A program made the position numbers and the translations under genes. Positions 50,478-59,985 of a stretch of DNA of 64,000 nucleotides are shown in pieces (position 1 is the first letter of the stretch; each line of letters starts with the position of its first letter). The notes below the pieces were generated by a model that was not told where the DNA came from, made no database searches, and saw only the letters and a program-made list of their open reading frames with translations. The DNA is from Methylobacterium radiotolerans JCM 2831 (GTDB taxonomy: Bacteria > Pseudomonadota > Alphaproteobacteria > Rhizobiales > Beijerinckiaceae), in the NCBI RefSeq assembly GCF_000019725.1, contig NC_010505.1, positions 930,001 to 994,000 of the forward strand, in the 5' to 3' direction.

Positions 50478-50891
50478 ATGAGCCTCCTCGGCAGCATCGT
50501 CAGCAAGATCCTCCATCCGTTCGGTGGTGGCACCGCGGACGCCGCCCCCGCGCCCAACGCCGGCTCCGGCGGCCCGGCCGGCACGAGCACGCCCTCGACC
50601 CCGTCGGCCCCCGGCACGGCCGGCGGCAGCGAGCCGGTGGACGTCGAGGCGGTGCTCACCAGCCTCGCCGAGAAGAACCCGCAGAAGCTCGACTGGCGCC
50701 ACTCGATCGTCGACCTGATGAAGCTGCTGGGCCTCGATTCCGGCCTCGCCTCGCGCAAGCAGCTCGCCGACGAGCTCCACTACACCGGCGACAAGGACGA
50801 TTCGGCGAGCATGAACATCTGGCTGCACAAGCAGGTCATGCAGAAGCTCGCCGAGAACGGCGGCAAGGTTCCGGACGATCTGAAGCACTAG
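50478..50891 (+). CDS. DUF3597 domain protein
   Basis: A 137-residue protein beginning MSLLGSIVSKILHPF, then a Pro/Gly/Ser-rich flexible linker (about residues 17-50) and the folded DUF3597 domain (VDVEAVLTSLAEKNPQKLDWRHSIVDLMKLLGLDSGLASRKQLADELHY). The domain is related in helical content to LysM-flanked or stress-linked small proteins, and its function is not known. An EcfG-like promoter precedes it, suggesting stress induction. GGAG lies 8 nt before the ATG. It is followed by a strong hairpin. Confidence 0.82.
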   Translation: MSLLGSIVSKILHPFGGGTADAAPAPNAGSGGPAGTSTPSTPSAPGTAGGSEPVDVEAVLTSLAEKNPQKLDWRHSIVDLMKLLGLDSGLASRKQLADELHYTGDKDDSASMNIWLHKQVMQKLAENGGKVPDDLKH

Positions 50892-50915
50892 AGCGCCGAC
50901 CCCGCGATCGACGGG

Positions 50916-50953
50916 CATCGCCGCGGACGGTCTCGACCGTCGCCGCGGCGATG
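50916..50953 (+). terminator. Hairpin after DUF3597 gene
   Basis: CATCGCCGCGG and CCGCGGCGATG form a perfect 11-bp outer stem with a further CGGT-ACCG inner stem, 25 bp after the stop. No T tract. Confidence 0.55.
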
Positions 50954-51096
50954 TCGCTTCTCGGGCCCGTCGGGCGCCGGCGGTTCACGCCGACGGCGAC
51001 ACCTGCAGACGAGCCCTTGCAGCGCCCCGGTCTTTCTCGGTCACATGGTCCGCGTCACGCAGCGCCGAATCAGGCGGCGCCGAGGAGCGAACGGTC

Positions 51097-51768
51097 ATGG
51101 ACAGCCCGACCGGGGACCGCAGCGGCGCCTTCGAGGCGTCCCCTCTCGCCGCGATCGCCGCGGCGGTCGCCCGCGGTGACGTGGCACGCATCGCCGCGCT
51201 GGCGCCCGGCCTGGATCTCTCCCTCCGCGGCGACCGGAACCTCACGCTGCTCGAATGGGCGATCTGGAACGCGCGGCCGCGCGCGGTGTCGGCCCTGCTC
51301 GACGCGGGCGCGGACCCGTCCGTGCCGGGGCTCGATCAGGAATCCGCGCTGCACATGGCGGCGATGGTCGAGGAGCCGACCTACCTGGAGATCCTGCTGC
51401 GGCACGGCGCGCCGGTCGACCCGGTGAGCCCGCGCGCTCGGTGGACGCCGCTGTTCCGCGCCGTCCAGAACCGCCGCGAGGCGCAGATCGTGCTGCTGCT
51501 GCGAGCCGGCGCGGATTTGAGCCGGGTCGACGCTACCGGCAACTCGCTGCTGCACGTGGCCGCCCAGGTCGGCGCGGCCAATCCCTGGGTGCTGCGGCTG
51601 CTCGAGGCCGGGATCGACCCGACCCTGCGCAACGCGCAGCGAAAGACCTTCCAGCCGTACTTCTTCGCGACGCCGGATCGCCTGCTCAACGACGAAGCGC
51701 GCGAGACCCGCGCGGCGGTCCGCGCGTGGCTCGTCCGGCACGGCGTCCCCGCGGAGGCGGGGCGCTGA
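51097..51768 (+). CDS. Ankyrin-repeat protein
   Basis: A 223-residue protein of four to five ankyrin repeats: LTLLEWAIWNARPRAVSALLDAGADPS, ESALHMAAMVEEPTYLEILLRHGAPVD, WTPLFRAVQNRREAQIVLLLRAGADLS and NSLLHVAAQVGAANPWVLRLLEAGIDPT. No signal peptide is visible. Such repeats mediate protein binding; the partner is unknown. The gene is convergent with the binding-protein gene, ending 23 bp from its stop. Confidence 0.85.
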   Translation: MDSPTGDRSGAFEASPLAAIAAAVARGDVARIAALAPGLDLSLRGDRNLTLLEWAIWNARPRAVSALLDAGADPSVPGLDQESALHMAAMVEEPTYLEILLRHGAPVDPVSPRARWTPLFRAVQNRREAQIVLLLRAGADLSRVDATGNSLLHVAAQVGAANPWVLRLLEAGIDPTLRNAQRKTFQPYFFATPDRLLNDEARETRAAVRAWLVRHGVPAEAGR

Positions 51769-51790
51769 CGAGACCCGGCCGGGCTCCGCG

Positions 51791-52918
51791 TCAGCGCCCG
51801 GTGCGGACCCGAGTCCAGAGGCGGGTGACGAAGCGCTGGGTGCGGTCGTCCCAGGCGGTGTTGATGGACAGGCGCTGCATCGTCGCCTCGTCCGGGTAGA
51901 TGCCGGGATTGCTCAGGATCTCGGGCTTCACGAACTTCTTCGCCGCGAGGTTGCCGCTGGCGTAGGAGACGAAGTTGGTGTTGGCCGCCGCCACCTCGGG
52001 CCGCATCATGTAGTCGATGAAGGCCAGCGCCTCGGCCGGGTGGGCGGCATCCTTCGGGATCGCGAAGGTGTCGAACCACATCAGCGCGCCCTCCTTCGGC
52101 ACGACGTAGGCGATGTCGATCCCGTTCTTGGCCTCCTCGGCGCGGCGCTTCGCCTGCATGATGTCGCCCGAGTAGCCGACGGCCAGGCAGATATCGCCGT
52201 TCGCCAGCGCCTGGATGTACTCCGACGAGTGGAACTTCCGCACGGCGCCGCGCACCTTGTAGAGGGCGTCGGTCACCAGGGTCATGTCGTCCCAGCGCTT
52301 GGAATCCGCCTTCGCGCCGAAGGCCGGGAGCATGCTGGGGATCAGGTCCTCGGGGCTGTCGAGCATCATGATCCCGCACTCCTTCAGCTTGTTCGCCGAG
52401 GCGGGGTTGAGGACGACGGACCACGAGTTCACCGTCGCGTTGGCGCCCAGGCGCTCGCGGACGGCGGCGACGTTGTAGCCGATGCCGGTCGTGCCCCACA
52501 TGTAGTCGACGGCGTAGGTGTTGCCGGGATCGTAGGCCGCCAGCCGGCTGGTCACCTCGGGCCAGAGATTGCCGAGGTTCTTCAGCCTGGACTTGTCGAG
52601 GGGCAGGAAGGCGCCGGCCCGGATCAGGCGCTGCAGGTAGGGCCCTGACGGCACGACGATGTCGTAGCCCGACCGGCCGGCGAGCAGCTTGGTCTCCAAG
52701 ATCTCGTTGTTGTCGTAGGTGTCGTAGACGACCTTGATCCCGGTCTCGCGGGTGAAGGCCTCGAGCACCGTGGGGTCGATATAGTCCGACCAGTTGTAGA
52801 TGTTGACGACCCGCTCCTCGGCGGCCGGTGCCGGCCGCACGAGGGGCAGGGCCGCCAGGAGCCCTCCCGCGAGAACGGCTGCAGCGGCCGCCAGGACGGT
52901 CCGGCGCGCGCCGTTCAC
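51791..52918 (-). CDS. Polyamine-type (PotF-like) substrate-binding protein
   Basis: A 375-residue periplasmic binding protein of the putrescine/spermidine family: an N-terminal signal peptide (basic start, hydrophobic core, cleavage near PAPAAEE), then VVNIYNWSDYIDPTVLEAFTRETGIKVVYDTYDNNE, VDYMWGTTGIGYN and AVGYSGDIMQAKRRA. The GTG start at 52918 overlaps the RidA stop (GTGA). No PotG/H/I genes are here, so the rest of the transporter lies elsewhere. The family may also bind other amines. Confidence 0.88.
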   Translation of the reverse strand: MNGARRTVLAAAAAVLAGGLLAALPLVRPAPAAEERVVNIYNWSDYIDPTVLEAFTRETGIKVVYDTYDNNEILETKLLAGRSGYDIVVPSGPYLQRLIRAGAFLPLDKSRLKNLGNLWPEVTSRLAAYDPGNTYAVDYMWGTTGIGYNVAAVRERLGANATVNSWSVVLNPASANKLKECGIMMLDSPEDLIPSMLPAFGAKADSKRWDDMTLVTDALYKVRGAVRKFHSSEYIQALANGDICLAVGYSGDIMQAKRRAEEAKNGIDIAYVVPKEGALMWFDTFAIPKDAAHPAEALAFIDYMMRPEVAAANTNFVSYASGNLAAKKFVKPEILSNPGIYPDEATMQRLSINTAWDDRTQRFVTRLWTRVRTGR

Positions 52919-53271
52919 CGGCTCCTCGCGGCCACGACCACGATCTCGACCAGGTACTCGGGCGCGGCGAGCTTGGCCTCGACCGTGGCGCGGGCCGGCG
53001 GGTTCTCCGGGGAGACCCACGCGTCCCAGGCGGCGTTCATCTCCGCGAAGGTCGCGATATCGGCGAGATAGACGGTGGCCGAGAGGATCCGCGCCTTGTC
53101 GCTGCCGGCCGCGGCCAGGAGCCGGTCGATCTCCGACAGGATCTGCTGGGTCTGGATCGTGACCCCGGTGCCGACCGTGTCGGACGCGACCTGCCCGGCG
53201 AGGTAGACCATGTCGCCGAAGGTGACGGCCTGCGACATCCGCTTGCTCGGCTCGATACGCTGAATGTCCAT
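52915..53271 (-). CDS. RidA-family enamine/imine deaminase
   Basis: A 118-residue YjgF/YER057c/UK114-fold protein. It keeps the family's MSQAVTFGDMVYLAGQVA segment and a later ILSATVYLADIATFAEMNAAWDAWV; the conserved C-terminal Arg lies in PPARATVEAKLAAPEYLVEI. RidA hydrolyses reactive 2-aminoacrylate; paralogs (Rid1-7) occur in amine catabolism, which suits its coupling to the polyamine-binding gene. The ATG at 53271 has GGAG at 8 nt and is preferred over the GTG at 53283. Confidence 0.88.
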   Translation of the reverse strand: MDIQRIEPSKRMSQAVTFGDMVYLAGQVASDTVGTGVTIQTQQILSEIDRLLAAAGSDKARILSATVYLADIATFAEMNAAWDAWVSPENPPARATVEAKLAAPEYLVEIVVVAARSR

Positions 53272-53392
53272 ACCCGTCTCCACATCCTCGAGAACCGGCG
53301 TATCTGCCGCCGCACCGGCCTGGCCGTAAAGGGCCGCGCGCGCACGCGAGGCTTGAACCCGAGGAAAATCGTCATCGGCGGCCAGGGTGCGG

Positions 53393-53418
53393 GCAACCGT
53401 CGCGGGTCTCGAAGCGTT
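53393..53418 (+). promoter_or_regulatory. EcfG-type stress promoter candidate
   Basis: GCAAC (53393-53397), 17-bp spacer, CGTT (53415-53418): one mismatch in the -35. It is 36 bp before the GlsB/YeaQ-type gene. Confidence 0.45.
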
Positions 53419-53453
53419 CTGCCGCCATCGACAATCACGCCTTGGGGTCAGTC

Positions 53454-53717
53454 ATGGGTATTCTCTGGACCATCATCATCGGGTTTCTCGCCGGCGTCAT
53501 CGCCAAGTTCCTCATGCCGGGCCCGAACGAGCCCGCCGGCTTCATCCTGACCACGATCCTCGGCATCGTCGGCGCCTTCGTGGCGACCTTCCTGGGCCAA
53601 GCCATCGGCTGGTACGGGCCGAACCAGGGCGCGGGCTTCATCGGCGCCATCGTGGGCGCCGTGGTCGTGCTGTTCATCTACGGCCTGATCGCCGGCCGCC
53701 GCACCACGACCTACTGA
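53454..53717 (+). CDS. GlsB/YeaQ/YmgE-family stress membrane protein
   Basis: An 87-residue protein with three glycine-rich transmembrane segments (ILWTIIIGFLAGVIAKFLMPG, GFILTTILGIVGAFVATFLG, GFIGAIVGAVVVLFIYGLIAGR). This matches the family of general-stress-induced inner-membrane proteins known as transglycosylase-associated proteins. The ATG at 53454 fits the family start. A candidate EcfG promoter and a strong terminator frame it as a single-gene unit. Confidence 0.9.
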   Translation: MGILWTIIIGFLAGVIAKFLMPGPNEPAGFILTTILGIVGAFVATFLGQAIGWYGPNQGAGFIGAIVGAVVVLFIYGLIAGRRTTTY

Positions 53718-53743
53718 CCTCTCCGGCCGGTCCGGAAACGACG

Positions 53744-53771
53744 AGGGGCGCCCCGAGGGGCGCCCCTTTTT
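53744..53771 (+). terminator. Intrinsic terminator after GlsB-type gene
   Basis: AGGGGCGCC and GGCGCCCCT form a 9-bp stem with a 6-nt loop followed by TTTTT. A textbook rho-independent terminator, 26 bp after the stop. Confidence 0.85.
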
Positions 53772-53795
53772 CGTGGCCGCGACCGGCCGTGGATC

Positions 53796-54017
53796 TCAGA
53801 AATGCTCCGACGCGGCCTTCACGGCGCAGTGACCGGTAGCGCCGCGCACCGCGAGGCCGACTCCGACCACGAGGGCCAGCAGGCTCAGGAGCTTGTTCGG
53901 CCGGGGCTGCGCGGCCGCGGCGGCGATGCCGAGGCCCAGCGCGACCGAGACGGCGCGCTCCGTCGTCGACAGGTTCGGTTGCCCGCTGAAGATGTCGTGC
54001 ATCATGTCGTTGGCCAT
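53796..54017 (-). CDS. DUF2892 (YgaP-type) small membrane protein
   Basis: A 73-residue protein with two hydrophobic helices and the DUF2892 features NLSTTERAVSVALGLGIA and a C-terminal RGATGHCAVKAAS, where the GHC is the conserved signature. DUF2892 domains are also found as the membrane part of rhodanese YgaP; here it is alone. The ATG at 54017 has GGAG 8 nt before it. A perfect EcfG promoter precedes it. Confidence 0.82.
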   Translation of the reverse strand: MANDMMHDIFSGQPNLSTTERAVSVALGLGIAAAAAQPRPNKLLSLLALVVGVGLAVRGATGHCAVKAASEHF

Positions 54018-54046
54018 GAGGGTCTCCGGTTGGGAAGTCGCGGGGG

Positions 54047-54071
54047 AACGCGGCATCGGGCGCCCCGTTCC
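54047..54071 (-). promoter_or_regulatory. Perfect EcfG-type stress promoter
   Basis: On the minus strand, GGAAC (54071-54067), 16-bp spacer, CGTT (54050-54047): an exact match to the general stress sigma consensus of alphaproteobacteria. The -10 ends 29 bp before the DUF2892 start codon. Confidence 0.7.
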
Positions 54072-54111
54072 CGGCCGGCGGCCGGCGCGGGCCCCTTCCC
54101 GCGACGGAACG

Positions 54112-54144
54112 AAAACGGGCGCGGCCCCGGAGGACCGCGCCCGT
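54112..54144 (-). terminator. Intrinsic terminator of rpsO-pnp
   Basis: Reading leftward, ACGGGCGCGG and CCGCGCCCGT form a 10-bp stem across a 10-nt loop, then TTTTC. It lies 47 bp past the pnp stop. Confidence 0.75.
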
Positions 54145-54190
54145 CTGAGTCACCCCGCGCCGACCGCAGCCGGCGCGGGTGTTCCCCTGC

Positions 54191-56410
<2,220 letters not shown>

Positions 56411-56460
56411 TCTCAATCTCTTCCTTGCCTGCGGCGGGCCCAAGCCCGGCGCCGCCCGGG

Positions 56461-56519
56461 GGCAAGACGGCGAGACACTGCGCCTGAGAACCCTCGGCGA
56501 AGTGTCTCGCGATCCTGCC
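56461..56519 (-). promoter_or_regulatory. Structured 5' leader of pnp (possible RNase III/PNPase autocontrol site)
   Basis: GCGAGACACT (56470-56479) and AGTGTCTCGC (56501-56510) form a perfect 10-bp stem with a 21-nt loop; GGCA (56461-56464) and TGCC (56516-56519) extend it beyond an internal loop. In Escherichia coli a similar leader hairpin between rpsO and pnp is cut by RNase III and mediates autoregulation. The position, 51 nt before the start codon, is comparable. Confidence 0.55.
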
Positions 56520-56631
56520 CCGACGCTGGCGCCTCGAAGCGGCCCGTTTGCCGGGAGGCCGGACCCATTCCGGCAGCCCGCGATGGTGAAACGCGGCCCC
56601 GGGCCGGGCCCGGAACCGCGCGGAGTGCGCC

Positions 56632-56901
56632 TTAGCGGCGGATGCCGAGACGCTCGATGAGGGCGCGGTAGCGGGCCTCGTCCTTGCGCTTGACGTAGTC
56701 GAGCAGCGAGCGGCGCTGCGAGACCAGCTTCAGGAGGCCGCGGCGGGAATGGTTGTCCTTGCCGTGGGTCTTGAAGTGGCCGGTCAGGTTGGTGATCCGC
56801 TCGGTGAGGATCGCCACCTGGACCTCGGGGGAGCCGGTGTCCTTGGCGTCCTTGCGGTGTTCCTTGATGAGCGCGGTCTTGCGCTCTGCCGTGATCGACA
56901 T
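56632..56901 (-). CDS. rpsO: 30S ribosomal protein S15
   Basis: An 89-residue four-helix protein binding 16S rRNA. It has the S15 signature [15 protein letters not shown] and [25 protein letters not shown]. Length and sequence are normal for bacteria. In many species it is preceded by truB; here the upstream neighbour is a divergent membrane-protein gene. It is transcribed with pnp. Confidence 0.97.
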
Positions 56902-57203
56902 CGCGTGCCTCTCGGGTTGTGCTGGTCGGATGCGGCGCCCCCAACGGGCGCGCGCGGGCTCGGCGTTCGGCCGGTGCCGGGATGTCGTCCAGCACGGTCA
57001 CAGCGCCAAGCGGCTCAAGCCCCGCCCGGAAACCCGGGTCGAGGCCGCGCGATCCATACACGAAACCGACGGTTATGCCAGTCCCGAGCCGGGCGAGCCG
57101 CGGCGGCTGCGCGTCGCGGCGGTCCGGCCTCACCCCGAGTCGCCCGAAAGAACGGTTAACGCCCCCGTGCTACCCGGAGCCGCTCACGCGACGCGGCCCG
57201 GCG
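56902..57203. other. Divergent promoter region of rpsO and the GT-C-like gene
   Basis: This 302-bp gap must hold the rpsO-pnp promoter leftward and that of the 57204 gene rightward. The AGAGG at 56909-56913 (minus strand sense) suits rpsO translation. No gene, tandem repeat or strong hairpin is evident. Confidence 0.4.
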
Positions 57204-59204
57204 ATGAACGGCACCTTCTCGGATGCGTGCGGCGTCGTCGTCGCGACGCTGCTCGGCATCCCCCTCGTTCTCCTCCCGGGCTACGCCCTGGGCAGGCTGA
57301 CCGGCATCCTCGGATTCCGCGCGCTCGTGCCCGGCGACCGCCTCCTGTGCGGGGCGCTCCTCGGAATCGGGCTCCTGCCGGCCCTCGACAGCCTTCTGAT
57401 CGAGGCGGCCGGCGTCCCGGCCGCGGCGCTCGCCGCCGGCGCCGCGGGGCTCGTCGCGCTGCGGCCGGCCCTGCGCGACCTGCGGGATTCCCGCGACCGG
57501 GCGGCGCTGGCCCTCGCGCTGCTCTGGCTCGGCGTCGTGGCCTACGCGCTGATCGACGTCGACACCGGCACCGCCCTCTACCGGCCCGTGACGGTCATCG
57601 ACCTCGTCAAGCACGCCGCCCTCACGCGCGCGATCGTCGAGCACGGATTGCCGCCGGTGGACCCGTTCTTCGCCCGGCCCGAGCGGGCGGGCTACTATTA
57701 CGGCTTCTACACCCTCACTGCCCTGGTCGACTGGGCGGGCGGCCGGCTGGTCGACGGCCGGACCGCCTTCGCGGGCCTGGCCTTCTGGACCGGCCTCGCG
57801 CTCCTCGGCCTGCTCGACCGGCTCCTCGCCGCGACCGGCCTCGTCGCGGACGCCGCCCCCCGGCTCGTGCGCCGCGCGGTGCTCCTGCTGCTGCCGGCCG
57901 GAAGCCTCGACATCCTGCTGGTCGTCGCGGACCGGGCCACCTCCGGGACGTGGCTGCCGATCCCGGAATGGCTGAACGAGCAGGTCCTCAACTGGCCCGC
58001 CTCGCTGGTCTGGGTGCCGCACCACGTCGCTGGCGCCCTGGCCGGGTGGCTCGGTCTCCTGGCCCTGGCGGAGGTCGCGGACCGGACGCGACCGGACCGG
58101 CGCGCGGAGGCGGCGGCGGTCGGCGTCGCGGGGCTGGCCTTCGCGGCCTGTGCGGGCCTGTCCGTCTGGGTCTGCCTCGGCACGGCGGGCGCCGCGGGGA
58201 TCTGGCTGACGCTGCTCGGCCTGGAGCGCCGCTGGCGCGCCGCGGCCCGGCTGGCGGCTGCCGGCCTGCTCAGCGCCGCGCTGGCCGCCCCCTACCTCCT
58301 CAGCGTGCTGGCCAACCGGACCGACGGCGGCGCGCCGATCCGGTTCTCGATCCGGCGATTCGGGCCGCTCGACGGCCTCGTCGACGAGCCGGCCCTGAGC
58401 GCGCTCCGCCTGGTCCTCCTGCCGCTGAACTACTACGCGGCCCTGGGCGTCTGCGCCGCCGGTGCGCTGCTGTTCTGGCGCCTCGTGCCCCGCCGCGAGG
58501 CCCACGGCCGCGAGGCCGGGCGGCTGCTCACCCTCTGCGCGGCGGCCAGCCTGCTCCTCGGCGGCGTCCTGCGCTCGGCGATCCTCAACAACGACCTCGG
58601 CGCGCGCGTGGTCCTGCTCGCGCAGGTCGCGACCCTGGTCTGGACCGTGGTGGCCCTGACCCGCCTCAGCGAGGCGCGGCGGCTCCGGTTCCCCGGCCTC
58701 CTCGCCGCGCTGCTCGCCCTCGGTTACGCGACGACCCTCTACGGCTTCGTCGGCATGCGCGCCTATACGGCCTCCGACCGGCCCGCCTTCGCCCGCCTCG
58801 CCGGCCGTCCCGACATCGACCGGGCGCTGCGCGCGGCCTACGCCTGGGCCGGCACGCACCTGCCCCGGGACCTGGTGCTGCAGCAATCGCCCGTGCCGCG
58901 GCGGGTGTTCGATTTCGGGCTCTACGGCCTCCAGCCGACGGGGGTGGCCGACGCGGAGGCCCGGCTGTTCGGCGCCCCGCCGGAGGCCGTGGCGTCGCGG
59001 CTCGCCGACGTCGCGCCGATCTTCCGCGACCGCCTGGACGGCGCGGAGGTGCGGCGGCGCGCCGAGGCGGCCGGGATCGGCGCCCTGGTCGTCACCGCGC
59101 AGGACGCGCCCTGGAGCGGCCCGGATTCCTGGGTCTGGCGCAGCCAAGCGGTCTACGCCGATCCGCTCGTCCGGATCCTGCGGGTCGAGGATCTCCATGA
59201 CTGA
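57204..59204 (+). CDS. Polytopic GT-C-like membrane protein
   Basis: A 666-residue inner-membrane protein with about 12-14 hydrophobic helices. Features reminiscent of GT-C glycosyltransferases and of the Chlor_Arch_YYY group include the periplasmic-loop segments HGLPPVDPFFARPERAGYYYGFY (YYY motif) and WASL-like PASLVWVPHH, with a C-terminal soluble region (about residues 530-660) with APWSGPDSWVWRS. The substrate, if a polyprenyl-linked sugar, is unknown. It overlaps the next gene by 8 bp. The ATG at 57204 is the only reasonable start. Confidence 0.65.
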   Translation: MNGTFSDACGVVVATLLGIPLVLLPGYALGRLTGILGFRALVPGDRLLCGALLGIGLLPALDSLLIEAAGVPAAALAAGAAGLVALRPALRDLRDSRDRAALALALLWLGVVAYALIDVDTGTALYRPVTVIDLVKHAALTRAIVEHGLPPVDPFFARPERAGYYYGFYTLTALVDWAGGRLVDGRTAFAGLAFWTGLALLGLLDRLLAATGLVADAAPRLVRRAVLLLLPAGSLDILLVVADRATSGTWLPIPEWLNEQVLNWPASLVWVPHHVAGALAGWLGLLALAEVADRTRPDRRAEAAAVGVAGLAFAACAGLSVWVCLGTAGAAGIWLTLLGLERRWRAAARLAAAGLLSAALAAPYLLSVLANRTDGGAPIRFSIRRFGPLDGLVDEPALSALRLVLLPLNYYAALGVCAAGALLFWRLVPRREAHGREAGRLLTLCAAASLLLGGVLRSAILNNDLGARVVLLAQVATLVWTVVALTRLSEARRLRFPGLLAALLALGYATTLYGFVGMRAYTASDRPAFARLAGRPDIDRALRAAYAWAGTHLPRDLVLQQSPVPRRVFDFGLYGLQPTGVADAEARLFGAPPEAVASRLADVAPIFRDRLDGAEVRRRAEAAGIGALVVTAQDAPWSGPDSWVWRSQAVYADPLVRILRVEDLHD

Positions 59205-59871
59205 AGCCGGTCCTACGGCACCCGCCCGCCCGCGCGCCGCGCAGGCCCTGCGCTGGCTCTGCGCCCAGGCGCTGCTGCAGGCCGGCGCCGTCCTCCTCGG
59301 CTTCGGCTGCTTCGTGCTGCTGTTCCAGACGGATCTCTGGTCCGGGGTGACGATCCTGTTCTACCGCGGCCTGATCCTGCTCGCGGTCGCCTTCCTGCTG
59401 ACGCTGTCGGTCACGGCGGCCCTGGCCGGGCTCGGCCGGTCCTGGGGGCTGCGCCGGCGGGACGCCCTCGGCGCCTGCGTCCTGTCGCTGTCCCTGAACC
59501 TGAGCGCCTTCGTGATCCTGCCGGTGACGGTCGACCGCTCGATCAGCGTGTTCCTGCTCGGCCAGATGGCCGCCCATCCCGGGGAGCGCTTCACCCCGGA
59601 GCGGGCGCGGGCGGTGTTCGAGCGGGTCTATCTCGGCGAGTTCCAGCAGATGGAGCGGCGCCTGACCGAGCAGCAGGCCTCCGGCAACGTCGCGCGGGCG
59701 GGTGACGGCTACGTCATCACCCCGCAGGGCAGCGCCTTCATCCGCTTCTGCGGCCTCGTCGCCCGGGCGTTCCGGACCGACACCCGGATGATCGGCGCGG
59801 CCGCCGCACCGCCCCCGCCGGGCGCGGTCGATCCGGGAGCGCCCGACGGGGGCGGTGCGGTGCGGCGGTAG
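59197..59871 (+). CDS. Membrane protein coupled to the GT-C-like gene
   Basis: A 224-residue protein. Three hydrophobic helices fill residues about 20-125; the C-terminal part (about 125-200) has HPGERFTPERARAVFERVYLGEFQQMERRLTEQQASGNV followed by a GDGYVITPQGSAFI strand pair, which could be a small winged-helix-like or glycosyltransferase-accessory domain. A Pro/Gly/Ala-rich tail follows. The 8-bp overlap with the preceding gene indicates cotranslation. No family recognised. Confidence 0.6.
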   Translation: MTEAGPTAPARPRAAQALRWLCAQALLQAGAVLLGFGCFVLLFQTDLWSGVTILFYRGLILLAVAFLLTLSVTAALAGLGRSWGLRRRDALGACVLSLSLNLSAFVILPVTVDRSISVFLLGQMAAHPGERFTPERARAVFERVYLGEFQQMERRLTEQQASGNVARAGDGYVITPQGSAFIRFCGLVARAFRTDTRMIGAAAAPPPPGAVDPGAPDGGGAVRR

Positions 59872-59985
59872 GCGGTACCGTTTCGGGCGCCGAGCGGTGC
59901 GGCAGCGGCCGGGACGGTTTCGCGGAGGCCGCCGTCCGGGCATGGAATATGCCGGGTGACGATCCGGGCGAGGGGAACGGACGCG

